Shown here piece by piece: positions 21,133 to 29,545 of a stretch of DNA of 45,669 nt. Origin of the DNA: a virus. Both the position numbers and the translations under genes were made by a program. Every line of letters begins with the position of its first letter. The first letter of the stretch is position 1. The stretch lies in IMG/VR virus record IMGVR_UViG_3300024262_000058, positions 1 through 45,669 of that record; one strand, written 5' to 3'. Below the pieces are notes generated by a model. That model saw nothing but the letters and a program-made list of their open reading frames with translations. It was not told where the DNA came from and did not search any database.

Positions 21133-21516
21133 ATGGCTGTATTTACGGCAAATACTTATAACATGCGAACAATTCCATCGGCAGGTAAGGATTTTCATCT
21201 TTCTCTGCAAAACGAAGCTGCAAGCGGGTGCGAAGACATCTTGGCGGCTGAAACAGGATATTCTCATTATATAACAAAACTTAAAATCCGTGCCGATGCA
21301 GCGATGGACGTTTCTATTGGTTCGGGTGAGACCACCGGCGCGGTTACGACCGTTCATTTTGGCCCGATACCTCTTGCTGCGGTCGGTGGCTTTTTTAATT
21401 GGGAGGCTCCGCGTGGTATGGGGATAAAATGCACTGTCAGCCTTGCTATTACAGGGCTTTCCTCTGGCGATGGAACGATGTGGATAGAAGTGCACGGCAG
21501 AACCTGCAAAGATTAA
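21133..21516 (+). CDS. small beta-rich virion protein (127 aa)
   Basis: Starts MAVFTANTYNMRTIP; Gly/Thr-rich beta strands throughout (TGAVTTVHFGPIPLAA, CTVSLAITGLSSGDG), no signal. AAAGGAGAAAATCA precedes the ATG. Its length and composition resemble the 22633 product, so the two may be paralogous head or tail accessory proteins. Function inferred from location only. Confidence 0.5.
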   Translation: MAVFTANTYNMRTIPSAGKDFHLSLQNEAASGCEDILAAETGYSHYITKLKIRADAAMDVSIGSGETTGAVTTVHFGPIPLAAVGGFFNWEAPRGMGIKCTVSLAITGLSSGDGTMWIEVHGRTCKD

Positions 21517-21528
21517 AAGAGGTGGATT

Positions 21529-22410
21529 ATGTCCCTGACAGAAGCCGAAGTCGCTATCGTTAATCAAGCGTGCGATAGGGTAGCAATAGCACAAATTGCT
21601 TATGCGACACAGACGACCCTTCAAGCTCTCACGGCTATCCGTCATTACGAGCAAACGCGCAATTCTTTGCTCGAATCTTTTGAATGGCCGTTTGCTTGTG
21701 ATAGAGAAGAACTTGGCAAGATAAGCACGATAGTATTAGATGCCGAGCCTGGGCCGGATAATTGGGCTGTCGGAGATGTAATCACCGGAGTATCTTCTGG
21801 AACAACCGCCGAAATCCTGACAGTAACTTCCGGTACGGAATATGAAATAATCCATATTTCAGGCGACTTTACAGACGGAGAAAGAATCACGAACGCCACT
21901 GTTTATGACGTAACATGGGAAGGCATTCCCGTGGAATACGAAGATGAGACGGTTTGTTGGTATGATGATTCGGACGCCGATCAAATTACTTGTGGCACAG
22001 ATTATCCGGTAGTTGCCGAGATCACTCCTGATTTTGAATGGACACATCAATATCATCTTCCTAATGATTTCCTTCGCCTGAAAAGTATTTACGAGGATGA
22101 TGGCACTGATGAAGTTGATAATAGATGGATTAGAGAGGGCAAACGAATACTTACTAACTACGATACCTGTAATATCAGATACATCAAAGAGGTTACAGAC
22201 CCCGATGATTTTGACCCGCTATTCGTTGAGGTTTTGATTTTAAGAACAGCACTCAAGCTCTGTGCTCCGTTGGCCGGAACAAAAACAAATCCTCTCAGGG
22301 CCGATATTAAAGAAGACTTGCAAGTTGCCGAGACAAAGGCAAGGCTTGTGGCGGCTCAGGAAACAAACGTATCGGGACGAAGCGACTGGAATTTAGCGCA
22401 ATTAGGTTAA
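21529..22410 (+). CDS. tail tubular protein A / head-tail adaptor (gp11-like)
   Basis: 293 residues. The N-terminus (AEVAIVNQACDRV ... TALQALTAIRHYEQTR ... FEWPFACDRE) matches the adaptor that joins portal to tail in T7-like phages. An inserted beta-rich segment (residues ~70-145, WAVGDVITGVSSGTT and ISGDFTDGERITN) interrupts the usual layout. The last part (EVLILRTALKLCAPL) returns to the family pattern. AAGAGGTGGATT is the ribosome site. It forms the gatekeeper ring below the portal. Confidence 0.75.
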   Translation: MSLTEAEVAIVNQACDRVAIAQIAYATQTTLQALTAIRHYEQTRNSLLESFEWPFACDREELGKISTIVLDAEPGPDNWAVGDVITGVSSGTTAEILTVTSGTEYEIIHISGDFTDGERITNATVYDVTWEGIPVEYEDETVCWYDDSDADQITCGTDYPVVAEITPDFEWTHQYHLPNDFLRLKSIYEDDGTDEVDNRWIREGKRILTNYDTCNIRYIKEVTDPDDFDPLFVEVLILRTALKLCAPLAGTKTNPLRADIKEDLQVAETKARLVAAQETNVSGRSDWNLAQLG

Positions 22411-22428
22411 TTGTTGGAGAAACATAAA

Positions 22429-22608
22429 ATGGGTAAACCCAAAGCAGTAAAGCCACCGGCACCGCCACCGCCCGCCGCAACGCCAGAGGTTGCACCGGAA
22501 GCCGCGGAAACTGCAATCAAACAAGCGAGAAGGAAGGGTGGTTATCGAAAAACGATTTTGACAGGCGCTTTGTCGCCTGCGACCGGCAAGAAAACGACTT
22601 TAGGATAA
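22429..22608 (+). CDS. 59-aa Pro/Ala-rich virion protein
   Basis: The ATG at 22429 follows TTGGAGAAACATAAA. Starts MGKPKAVKPPAPPPPA and ends KTILTGALSPATGKKTTLG; the ILTGxL...KTTLG end is a hallmark I know from small podovirus proteins encoded beside tail-tube genes. Role unknown, probably a minor virion or assembly factor. Confidence 0.6.
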   Translation: MGKPKAVKPPAPPPPAATPEVAPEAAETAIKQARRKGGYRKTILTGALSPATGKKTTLG

Positions 22609-22632
22609 CTATAAAAACAAGGAGATTAGCGC

Positions 22633-23019
22633 ATGAGTGTGGACTTAAAAGAAAAAGCTGATTCATTATTATCAGCAACAACGTTATCGTTGGCGGCTGC
22701 GGCGGCTACAACGCTTTATACCGTACCGGCTGGTAAAAGGTGCGTTATAACAAAGGCTATTCTTGTGTCGGCGGGGACGCCGTTTGGCGGGACTTCTGCT
22801 TTGACTATCGGGCAGGTTGGGGCATTGACGGACTTTCTTGACACTCAGACGGTTAGCAACCTCGATGCTGAATACGATGCGGTTATTATGACCCCCGTGC
22901 CAAACGCTACTCCGGTAAAACAGAAATCCTATGCAGCAGCAACGGTTATTCAGGCTAATGTTACGACTGGCAACGGCGTTGCAGGTTGCACTTTGTATCT
23001 GTTCGGATTCCTTTATTGA
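22633..23019 (+). CDS. small beta-rich structural protein (128 aa)
   Basis: Starts MSVDLKEKADSLLSA and has TLYTVPAGKRCVITKAIL, a block frequent in phage decoration or fibre-associated proteins. Beta-rich, no charged clusters. AAGGAGATTAGCGC precedes the ATG. Lies inside the tail block. Confidence 0.55.
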   Translation: MSVDLKEKADSLLSATTLSLAAAAATTLYTVPAGKRCVITKAILVSAGTPFGGTSALTIGQVGALTDFLDTQTVSNLDAEYDAVIMTPVPNATPVKQKSYAAATVIQANVTTGNGVAGCTLYLFGFLY

Positions 23020-23023
23020 CCAA

Positions 23024-23509
23024 ATGGAATATGAAGCTAAATTTACATGGCGTTCAGGCCGCAATTTGGCATTCACCGCTTATCAACCATCCGGTGCGGG
23101 GCGTGGAATCCCCGACCAGCCGTTGACTGAGATTCGTCCCACCGGATATTACCGAGCTACACCTTTAACCGATTTTGTAGATGGTGATGTAGTTCAGGTT
23201 CACGAACTTTATACGGTTACATGGGAAGATGCCATTGTTACATATCTCAGCGAGGAAGCGCCGGTATATTGGGAGGGCGAAAGAGTCTTTTGCGATGAAG
23301 ATTGGGTGGCGGACTTGGACACTACTGTCAATGAATCAGTAACTTCAAAAAGCGAACCTGTCGGTTCTGGGGAATTTACTTTTGCAAGCGGAGACCTTTC
23401 CGACTTGGTTGATGACGTTGCCGATATATTAGTGGCGCAGCAAATGGTTGTTACTAATGTAGATGAAACTGAATCTGCGAAAAAAGCGGTTGTCTTGGGG
23501 AACTTATAA
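23024..23509 (+). CDS. hypothetical 161-aa tail-block protein
   Basis: The ATG at 23024 (MEYEAKFTWRSGRNL) is five bases after the previous stop, so translation is probably coupled. Middle: YYRATPLTDFVDGDVV; the acidic C-terminal half has FASGDLSDLVDDVAD. The end overlaps the next ATG by one base. No family recognised. Gene order places it just ahead of the tail nozzle. Confidence 0.5.
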   Translation: MEYEAKFTWRSGRNLAFTAYQPSGAGRGIPDQPLTEIRPTGYYRATPLTDFVDGDVVQVHELYTVTWEDAIVTYLSEEAPVYWEGERVFCDEDWVADLDTTVNESVTSKSEPVGSGEFTFASGDLSDLVDDVADILVAQQMVVTNVDETESAKKAVVLGNL

Positions 23510-23697
23510 TGGCAAACGTACCGATTGTAAAATCCAATGCAGGTATATTGACGCCGCAAATATTCAACAGGGATGATGTGGAGAAATACGGCGCAGGTTG
23601 TCGTCAATTGTCGGGCAAGATTCCGCGAATATATGGAAGTGCGGAAAGAAGGCCGGGCACTAAGTTTATTCATAAAAGCAAAGTGTACGATGTCTGA
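23509..23697 (+). CDS. N-terminal fragment of tail tubular protein B (nozzle, gp12-like)
   Basis: 62 residues starting MANVPIVKSNAGILT and containing RDDVEKYGAGCRQL and AERRPGTKFIHKSK. In T7-like nozzles this segment is the beginning of a single ~800-residue protein (pattern: GR.D..rY..GCR.l..f......RRPGTrFI). Here it stops at TGA after KVYDV, and the expected continuation (MVRMIPFIYSSE) is found 1 kb downstream at 24701 in another frame. So the gene is split by an insertion. Confidence 0.7.
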   Translation: MANVPIVKSNAGILTPQIFNRDDVEKYGAGCRQLSGKIPRIYGSAERRPGTKFIHKSKVYDV

Positions 23698-23731
23698 ATG
23701 GTTATAAAGGTGCGATTTATTTTGGCGCGTA

Positions 23732-25882
23732 ATGGCAACATACGAATATTATAGTGGTAATAATCCATTAGGGCTTCAAATTCCCTTTAATGTTAATGGC
23801 CCTTTGGTTGATGAACTTGGTCAAACATTTACTGTGCAGGCTGGGGAGGCACATAGTCTCAATAGAGTTAGGATTAAAATAGCAAGATATGGTACACCTG
23901 GAACAATATATGTGAAAATATATGCCACAGATGGTGAAACAGGCTATCCAACTGGGGACGCATTAGGCACATCTTCTGTTAATGGCGATACTTTAAGCGA
24001 AAGTGCTACATACGTAAGTTTTTACTTTGACCCCTATATAGATTTGACTGCTGAAACTACTTATGCCATTGTTCTCACTGTGCCAACTGGCACTTATGAG
24101 GTTTCAGGTAATGGGATTTATTGGTATAAGGGTTCAAGTGCTGGGTATATTTATGGAATACCTGTTAAATATAATTTGAATGAAACCCCAACTTGGACGG
24201 AAGTATCTGAAACGGATTTGTATTTTTATGAGTATGGCGAAACAGCGCCAGAAAAACCCATAAATCCTACACCAACAGATAGTGATACCGATACCGATTT
24301 TACGGATGGAACTTTGACTTGGGAAGATGGAGGCAGTAATGCCACAAGCTATGATGTGCGTATAGGGGCCACTGCCGGTGGGCTTGTGTTGGTTTCCGAG
24401 GGACAGGCTGGCTTATCTTATGAGTTGACCGAAGACAATATAACAGACTACTTTAGTGAGGGCGTACTTTACTGGAGAATTGATGCGGTAAATGAGGTCG
24501 GAACAACAACGGGAGATGTATGGGATTTTCAGGGTGGGCCTCCGTTTTGGATTGACGGTTATGGTTATATTGTTAATGATACCACAACCGGCTCTGATGA
24601 TAATACCTATATATGTATAGTTGATAATACATCGAGCACAGACGACAAACCTATAACCGGCGCAAACTGGGCTGATTATTGGCTTTTAGGAGACGAACTC
24701 ATGGTAAGAATGATACCTTTTATATATTCTTCGGAAATAGCTTATGAGTGTGAGTTCGGAGGTTCGTATATCAGGTTTTTCTATAACGGCGAAGCTCTTA
24801 TGGACGGGGATAGTCATGTCGAAGTCGTAGCTCCATATTTACAAACACACCTGTTTGAACTTAATTACGAGCAAGTCGGCGATGTTATGTGGATTACGCA
24901 TCCATCGTATGCTTCGAGAAAACTTACAAGGACAAGTGCAACAGCTTTTTCTCTTGACGAAATAGAGTTCAAGAAAGGCCCGTTTCTTTTAAGGAATGAC
25001 CTGATTGATCCTGATGTTCAGGACACGGCGAAGATGTCGATTTCCGGCCTGACAATAGCAACTGCAACGGCGGGGGCGGCAGGTGTCGGAACATTTACGA
25101 TTACGAGCGATACTGATATATCTTCTCTGTTTCCACCAAATAAACCTTTTGCCGTCTATGGATCAACGAGTAATGATGCCAACTATACTGTCCATGCAAC
25201 CACGGCCACTACTTACGTTACTGCAACGGTTACGATTTATGTAAATGAGGTTATAAGTAACGGCACGGATGACGGCGTGATTCTCGTTGTCGGTGCAACA
25301 GACACTTTGGTTTCCACGGGAGAAATCTTCGATGATGCTGACCACGTTGGGGCTTTATTCAAATTAGTTCATCCAAGATTATTAAAGGAAATTTCACTAT
25401 CAGGCGCAGGGACAACCAAGGCCATAGAAGTAAAAGGGACGGCGCGTTATGTAAGCACTGGAACATGGTTGGGAACCTGGCATGTCCAGAGGAATCAGAA
25501 TAGTTCCGGTTGGGAAAATTACAGAACATACAAAGGACTTACTTTAGGTGCAAGAAATGACAGTTTGGCTCTTAACGAAAAAGAGGATAATATATTCTAC
25601 CGCCTCAATGCCGTGGCCGGTATTTCGACTGGTTTTGGCGCTACCCTAACCATTGATAATCCTATCCAGGAAGGTATTGTTGAGATCACAGCCGTTACCG
25701 ATGCCAATAATGCTACGGTCGAAATTATAAAGTTACCGGCGAGCACGGTGGCGACAAGGCGATGGGCCGAAGGAGCATGGTCTCCGTTAAGAGGCTATCC
25801 CGCTTCGGTAACTTTCTCTCGCGGTAATAGATGTGTTTACGCAGGCGAATCTCCGATAGTTTCGCAGATTGTACCGGATTAA
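23732..25882 (+). CDS. tail nozzle middle part fused to inserted binding-type domains
   Basis: 716 residues. Residues ~1-165 form a beta-rich jelly-roll-like domain (GQTFTVQAGEAHSLNRVR, YAIVLTVPTGTYEVSG), ~175-270 a fibronectin type III-like domain (GTLTWEDGGSNATSYDVRIG), and ~275-320 a short repeat-like segment ending GANWADYWLL. From ~323 (MVRMIPFIYSSE, HPSYASRKLTR, GYPASVTFSRGNRCVYAG) it is tail tubular protein B. A ribosome site (TTAGGAG) and ATG at 24701 could also start the nozzle part alone. It ends at TAA 25880-25882, in frame with the next gene. Likely a virion adhesin-nozzle hybrid. Confidence 0.65.
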   Translation: MATYEYYSGNNPLGLQIPFNVNGPLVDELGQTFTVQAGEAHSLNRVRIKIARYGTPGTIYVKIYATDGETGYPTGDALGTSSVNGDTLSESATYVSFYFDPYIDLTAETTYAIVLTVPTGTYEVSGNGIYWYKGSSAGYIYGIPVKYNLNETPTWTEVSETDLYFYEYGETAPEKPINPTPTDSDTDTDFTDGTLTWEDGGSNATSYDVRIGATAGGLVLVSEGQAGLSYELTEDNITDYFSEGVLYWRIDAVNEVGTTTGDVWDFQGGPPFWIDGYGYIVNDTTTGSDDNTYICIVDNTSSTDDKPITGANWADYWLLGDELMVRMIPFIYSSEIAYECEFGGSYIRFFYNGEALMDGDSHVEVVAPYLQTHLFELNYEQVGDVMWITHPSYASRKLTRTSATAFSLDEIEFKKGPFLLRNDLIDPDVQDTAKMSISGLTIATATAGAAGVGTFTITSDTDISSLFPPNKPFAVYGSTSNDANYTVHATTATTYVTATVTIYVNEVISNGTDDGVILVVGATDTLVSTGEIFDDADHVGALFKLVHPRLLKEISLSGAGTTKAIEVKGTARYVSTGTWLGTWHVQRNQNSSGWENYRTYKGLTLGARNDSLALNEKEDNIFYRLNAVAGISTGFGATLTIDNPIQEGIVEITAVTDANNATVEIIKLPASTVATRRWAEGAWSPLRGYPASVTFSRGNRCVYAGESPIVSQIVPD

Positions 25883-25885
25883 ATT

Positions 25886-27085
25886 ATGGCAACAGAACAA
25901 AGAGTTTGGTTTAGTTACGTAGATGACTATGAGAATTTTGAAGAGGGCGTTAATGACGCCGATTCATTTTCGCTGGCTATTCCTACGACCAATACGATTG
26001 TATGGGTAAAATCGTTAAAAGATATTGTCGTAGGAACTTCAGGCGGTGAATGGAGCGTGAGTTCCAATGAAATCGGAACACCATTAACTCCGAATAATTG
26101 GTCTGTCGATGAGCAGTCAAATTACGGCAGCAAGAATATTCAGGCTATTAAAATAAACGAATCCATTTTCTTTGTTGATTTTGTCGGGCGCAAAATAAGG
26201 GAGATGACATATAGCGATTCGGACAGAAAATATGTCGCACCGGATTTGACATCATTGGCCGAGCATATCACGATGGGCGGTATTACTTCCATGGCATATC
26301 AGAAGAACCCTGATTCTATTTTGTGGGTTACACTTGATGATGGCTCTTTGATAGCTATGGTCTATGACCGTGAACAAGATGTTGTGGCATGGTCAGAGCA
26401 GCCTGTCGGCGGAACAAGCGTAGAGGTTCAATCGGTATGTGTAACTCCAGGCGCCAATGAGGATACAATAACTATTTCCGTCAAACGCACGATTAACGAG
26501 GCGGACACGATCTATATCGAACAATTAGCTTCGAGGACCTTCACGGCCATAGAGGATTGCTTCTTTGTCGATTCTGGAATAACAGTTGAAAATGACCCCG
26601 CTTCGGCTACTTTAGCTGGCCTTACACACCTTGTCGGTGAAACGGTTACAGTATTGGGCGATGGCGTTAAATACACGCCGACCGCCGTTGTCAATGCAAG
26701 CGGCGAAGTAACTATATCAACAGCAGTGGAAAAGGCACAGGTGGGCTTGAGCAAAGACAGTCTTTTACAGCCTATGCGTATTGTCCTTGGCGGGCAGGAT
26801 GGTACTTCTATGGGAAGTATAACCCGTGTCAACGAATTGGTTATTTCGTTCCTGAATACCGGCGCTGCAAAGTATGGTTCAAATGAAGATGATTTGCACT
26901 CCGTAGATTTTACCGATGAACGTTGGACAAACAGTTGTGAAATAACGGGACTATTTACAGGTGAGGTTGTTGTTAGTATGCCTGGTGGATTCGATCCATT
27001 GAATCCTATAATCATTACAAGTGATGGCCCGATGCCCTGTACGGTCAGGGCGATAGTGCCAAGGATGGACATTACCGGGCGGTAG
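25886..27085 (+). CDS. C-terminal part of tail tubular protein B (nozzle)
   Basis: 399 residues starting MATEQRVWFSYVDDYENF, the position where T7-like nozzles read W-S-x-x-D-Y-x-N-F. GGEWSVSSNEIGTPLTP, LAEHITMGGITSMAYQ and LDDGSLIAMVYDREQDVVAWS continue the family. It starts three bases after the stop of 23732-25882 and in the same frame (TAA ATT ATG), so one TAA separates the two parts. The nozzle forms the tip channel of the short tail. Confidence 0.7.
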   Translation: MATEQRVWFSYVDDYENFEEGVNDADSFSLAIPTTNTIVWVKSLKDIVVGTSGGEWSVSSNEIGTPLTPNNWSVDEQSNYGSKNIQAIKINESIFFVDFVGRKIREMTYSDSDRKYVAPDLTSLAEHITMGGITSMAYQKNPDSILWVTLDDGSLIAMVYDREQDVVAWSEQPVGGTSVEVQSVCVTPGANEDTITISVKRTINEADTIYIEQLASRTFTAIEDCFFVDSGITVENDPASATLAGLTHLVGETVTVLGDGVKYTPTAVVNASGEVTISTAVEKAQVGLSKDSLLQPMRIVLGGQDGTSMGSITRVNELVISFLNTGAAKYGSNEDDLHSVDFTDERWTNSCEITGLFTGEVVVSMPGGFDPLNPIIITSDGPMPCTVRAIVPRMDITGR

Positions 27086-27110
27086 ATTTATGGATTTTTT
27101 TATGACATTT

Positions 27111-27140
27111 ACGACAAATGGGTTCAACTTGTTTTATAAT
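27111..27140 (+). promoter_or_regulatory. possible promoter before the internal virion proteins
   Basis: A consensus TATAAT at 27135-27140; at 17-19 bases upstream ACGACAA (27111-27117) gives only a weak -35. It lies 24 bases before the gene at 27164. Confidence 0.4.
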
Positions 27141-27163
27141 ACAATAACAAAGGAATTTTGTCA

Positions 27164-27604
27164 ATGGAATCTTGCTCTGAACTAATTGAACTTCGTGATG
27201 CTACTGAAGAAGATTTGGCATACGTTCGATTATTCCCTATAAACCCTGAAGTAACGAAACATTTTGAGGATGTGAAGATTACCGGCTGGTCTAAAACTGG
27301 TTTGATAAATAATCAAATCTTGGGAGTTGGAGGCGTTGTTGTTTTCTGGCCGGGCACTGGTGAAGGATGGTATGCTCTTAGTGAACATGCCAATACCTAC
27401 AAAATTGCAGTGGCTATGTTTTTAACCAGATTTATTGACATCGCGGCTGCCGAGTTAAAATTACACCGATTCCAGACAACAATCAGAACGGATTTCGTGA
27501 AGGCTATTAAACTGATAGAAGTTGCCGGGCTTGTACGGGAAGGAACAATGCTACAATATACCGAAGACAAAAAAGACGCTCATATTTACGCAAAACTTTT
27601 TTAG
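27164..27604 (+). CDS. gp13-like / GNAT-fold virion-block protein
   Basis: 146 residues. The ATG at 27164 follows AAAGGAATTTTGTC; an in-frame TTG at 27158 is a weaker option. IELRDATEEDLAYVRLF near the start and HRFQTTIRTDFVKAIKLIE near the end fit the acetyltransferase-like fold seen in gp13-type proteins encoded between the nozzle and gp14. No clear acetyl-CoA loop was seen, so an enzyme activity is not claimed. Confidence 0.55.
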   Translation: MESCSELIELRDATEEDLAYVRLFPINPEVTKHFEDVKITGWSKTGLINNQILGVGGVVVFWPGTGEGWYALSEHANTYKIAVAMFLTRFIDIAAAELKLHRFQTTIRTDFVKAIKLIEVAGLVREGTMLQYTEDKKDAHIYAKLF

Positions 27605-27615
27605 GACATAATATC

Positions 27616-28116
27616 ATGGGACTTGAAGTTCTTGCATTAGCCGCAGTGGCAGGTCAGGCTTTCAGTCAATATCGGGCCGGTCAGGAGTTATCGGTACAAG
27701 CTGAATCTGAACAAAATATCGCAAATTACAATGCGCAAATACAGGAGCGAGAAGCAAAGGCCATTGAGCAGAGAACGGCCTTGGAGCAACGCAGGCAGGC
27801 CGAGGAGGCGGCAAGGCAACAAAGCACTCTCGAAGCCGGATCAGGGGCAGCAGGGGCCGTGTCAACAGCAGGTGCACCGCTTATGCTTCAAGCCAAGCAA
27901 GCCAGCGAATCCGAACTTGAGAACCTGAATATAGGCTATACCGGACGGGAAGAAGCAACGGCGGCAAGAACACAAGCCCAACTTGATATAATGGGAGGCA
28001 AACTTGCAAGGCAGAGAGGCAAAGCCGAAGCAAAAGGGCAGTATATAGGCGCGGGAACAACATTGCTTAGCGGATTCAGTTCAGGCATAGATAAAGGTTA
28101 TTGGGGAAAGAAGTAA
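27616..28116 (+). CDS. internal virion protein, gp14-like
   Basis: 166 residues starting MGLEVLALAAVAGQAFSQY and consisting mostly of Ala/Gln/Glu-rich helix (NYNAQIQEREAKAIEQR, EEAARQQSTLEAGSGA). The N-terminal hydrophobic part and long helix match the pore-forming component of the T7-type ejection machine that enters the host envelope during infection. It follows the gp13-like gene and precedes the gp15/gp16-like genes. Confidence 0.7.
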   Translation: MGLEVLALAAVAGQAFSQYRAGQELSVQAESEQNIANYNAQIQEREAKAIEQRTALEQRRQAEEAARQQSTLEAGSGAAGAVSTAGAPLMLQAKQASESELENLNIGYTGREEATAARTQAQLDIMGGKLARQRGKAEAKGQYIGAGTTLLSGFSSGIDKGYWGKK

Positions 28117-28117
28117 A

Positions 28118-29545
28118 ATGGCAGCGAACTTTCCAGCAATACAATATTCTCAGACAGTGCCGGGCGTTGTTAGACAACCACGCGCCTCGATGGATGTATC
28201 GACAGGTCAGGAAGCAATCTCAAGAGGTCTAATGCAATTCGGGGGGGCTTTGGCTGGCATTGCAGATACTATTCATCAGCAGGAATCAGCCGCCGAATAC
28301 TCTGGATTGAAACGGCAAGTTGATGAAAAAGGTTATGCCGCTTTTAATTCGGTAAGTGGCGATGAAGAAGCCGATGTGAAAATATGGGAGAACTTTCAAA
28401 AAGACCTTGCGCTCCTGCAATCGAAAAGGCCGAATGTGCAAGCGGCCCTGCAAGGCCATATCAACGAAGTAATACCGAATTGGCAGGATAGTTTCAATAA
28501 ACACAGTCTTGGTATAAGGAAAAAGAACGCCCACGATAAGTTTGAATTAGAGGCCGGGAATGCGTTAGCAAACGGAAATCTTTCAGAATACTATCAACAG
28601 TTGAACACGCGCTTGACCGTGAAAGATATAACCCAGGCCGAGTTTGATTTTAAGATGAAGAATGCTCCGAATGATAGTGTGCTTGGACAGGCGCATTCGA
28701 TGACTCTGGATGGAAACTATGTTGGGGCGGATAATAAATTAAGCGAACTGTCTAACCCGACAGACGAACAAAAAGCATACCGAAACAAAATTGCCAGCGA
28801 AGCGAGGGTTCAGGTAAAAGAAGCCGCAAGCGAGGCAAACAAACAGCTAACCGATCTGATGGCAAAGCAACAGTTGACTATACCGGAGATTCAGTTAAGA
28901 CGTAATGTTCTTGACGACAACGATTATGAATCGTGGACGAAGATAGCAATGAATCCGGCTGATAAGGCCGGAAACATTATACAGGCGACAGAACTAAAGA
29001 GCGCCGCGATGGACGTATGGAGAGGAACAACAACAAGGGACGAACTTGATAATAGAATAAGGGCTTCGCTTGCTAACGCCGATGGAATAAATGATGAACA
29101 ATACGCAAGCATAGTATCTGCTGCCGACACACAACTAAAACAATCTCAGGCCGCCGATATTAGAAGATTCTCGCGCGATGCGGCCAATGTAATACTTGGA
29201 CAGTATTCCGGCCTTATGCAATTTGATGCTCTTGGAAATCTGACCGGCGTAAACCTTGCGGGTCTGTCCGGTGATGAAGTCGAAGATACAAAATATCGTA
29301 TGCACTTCCTGAGTCTATACGAGCAAGGTTTAAGAGATTGGGTTGCTGATAATCCAACGGCTTCCGGTAAGGAATTTTATCAATTTGCCTCAGAAGAAAA
29401 AATGAGGTATTGGAACACTTCCCTTGAAAGAATGAAGGCAATTGCAAAGCAACCGATAATAAGAAAAGTTGAATACAAAACAGGCGATACCAGAATAATC
29501 AACGGCATTACTTTTACTTTTGACGGCACAAAATGGAATGATTAA
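28118..29545 (+). CDS. internal virion protein, gp15-like
   Basis: 475 residues, almost entirely helical, starting MAANFPAIQYSQTVPG, with GLMQFGGALAGIADTIHQQ near the start. It ends GITFTFDGTKWND. Long helical, no membrane segments, matches gp15-type tube proteins by position and composition (weak sequence conservation is normal). One base after the gp14-like gene; one-base-apart coupling to the gp16-like gene. Confidence 0.65.
   Translation: MAANFPAIQYSQTVPGVVRQPRASMDVSTGQEAISRGLMQFGGALAGIADTIHQQESAAEYSGLKRQVDEKGYAAFNSVSGDEEADVKIWENFQKDLALLQSKRPNVQAALQGHINEVIPNWQDSFNKHSLGIRKKNAHDKFELEAGNALANGNLSEYYQQLNTRLTVKDITQAEFDFKMKNAPNDSVLGQAHSMTLDGNYVGADNKLSELSNPTDEQKAYRNKIASEARVQVKEAASEANKQLTDLMAKQQLTIPEIQLRRNVLDDNDYESWTKIAMNPADKAGNIIQATELKSAAMDVWRGTTTRDELDNRIRASLANADGINDEQYASIVSAADTQLKQSQAADIRRFSRDAANVILGQYSGLMQFDALGNLTGVNLAGLSGDEVEDTKYRMHFLSLYEQGLRDWVADNPTASGKEFYQFASEEKMRYWNTSLERMKAIAKQPIIRKVEYKTGDTRIINGITFTFDGTKWND

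Noticed and set aside
25880-25882. Stop-codon reassignment as the reason for the split nozzle
   Set aside because: TAA, TGA and TAG all end other genes in this window, so no recoding is indicated.
27158-27163. TTG start for the gp13-like gene
   Set aside because: ATG at 27164 has better spacing to AAAGGA.
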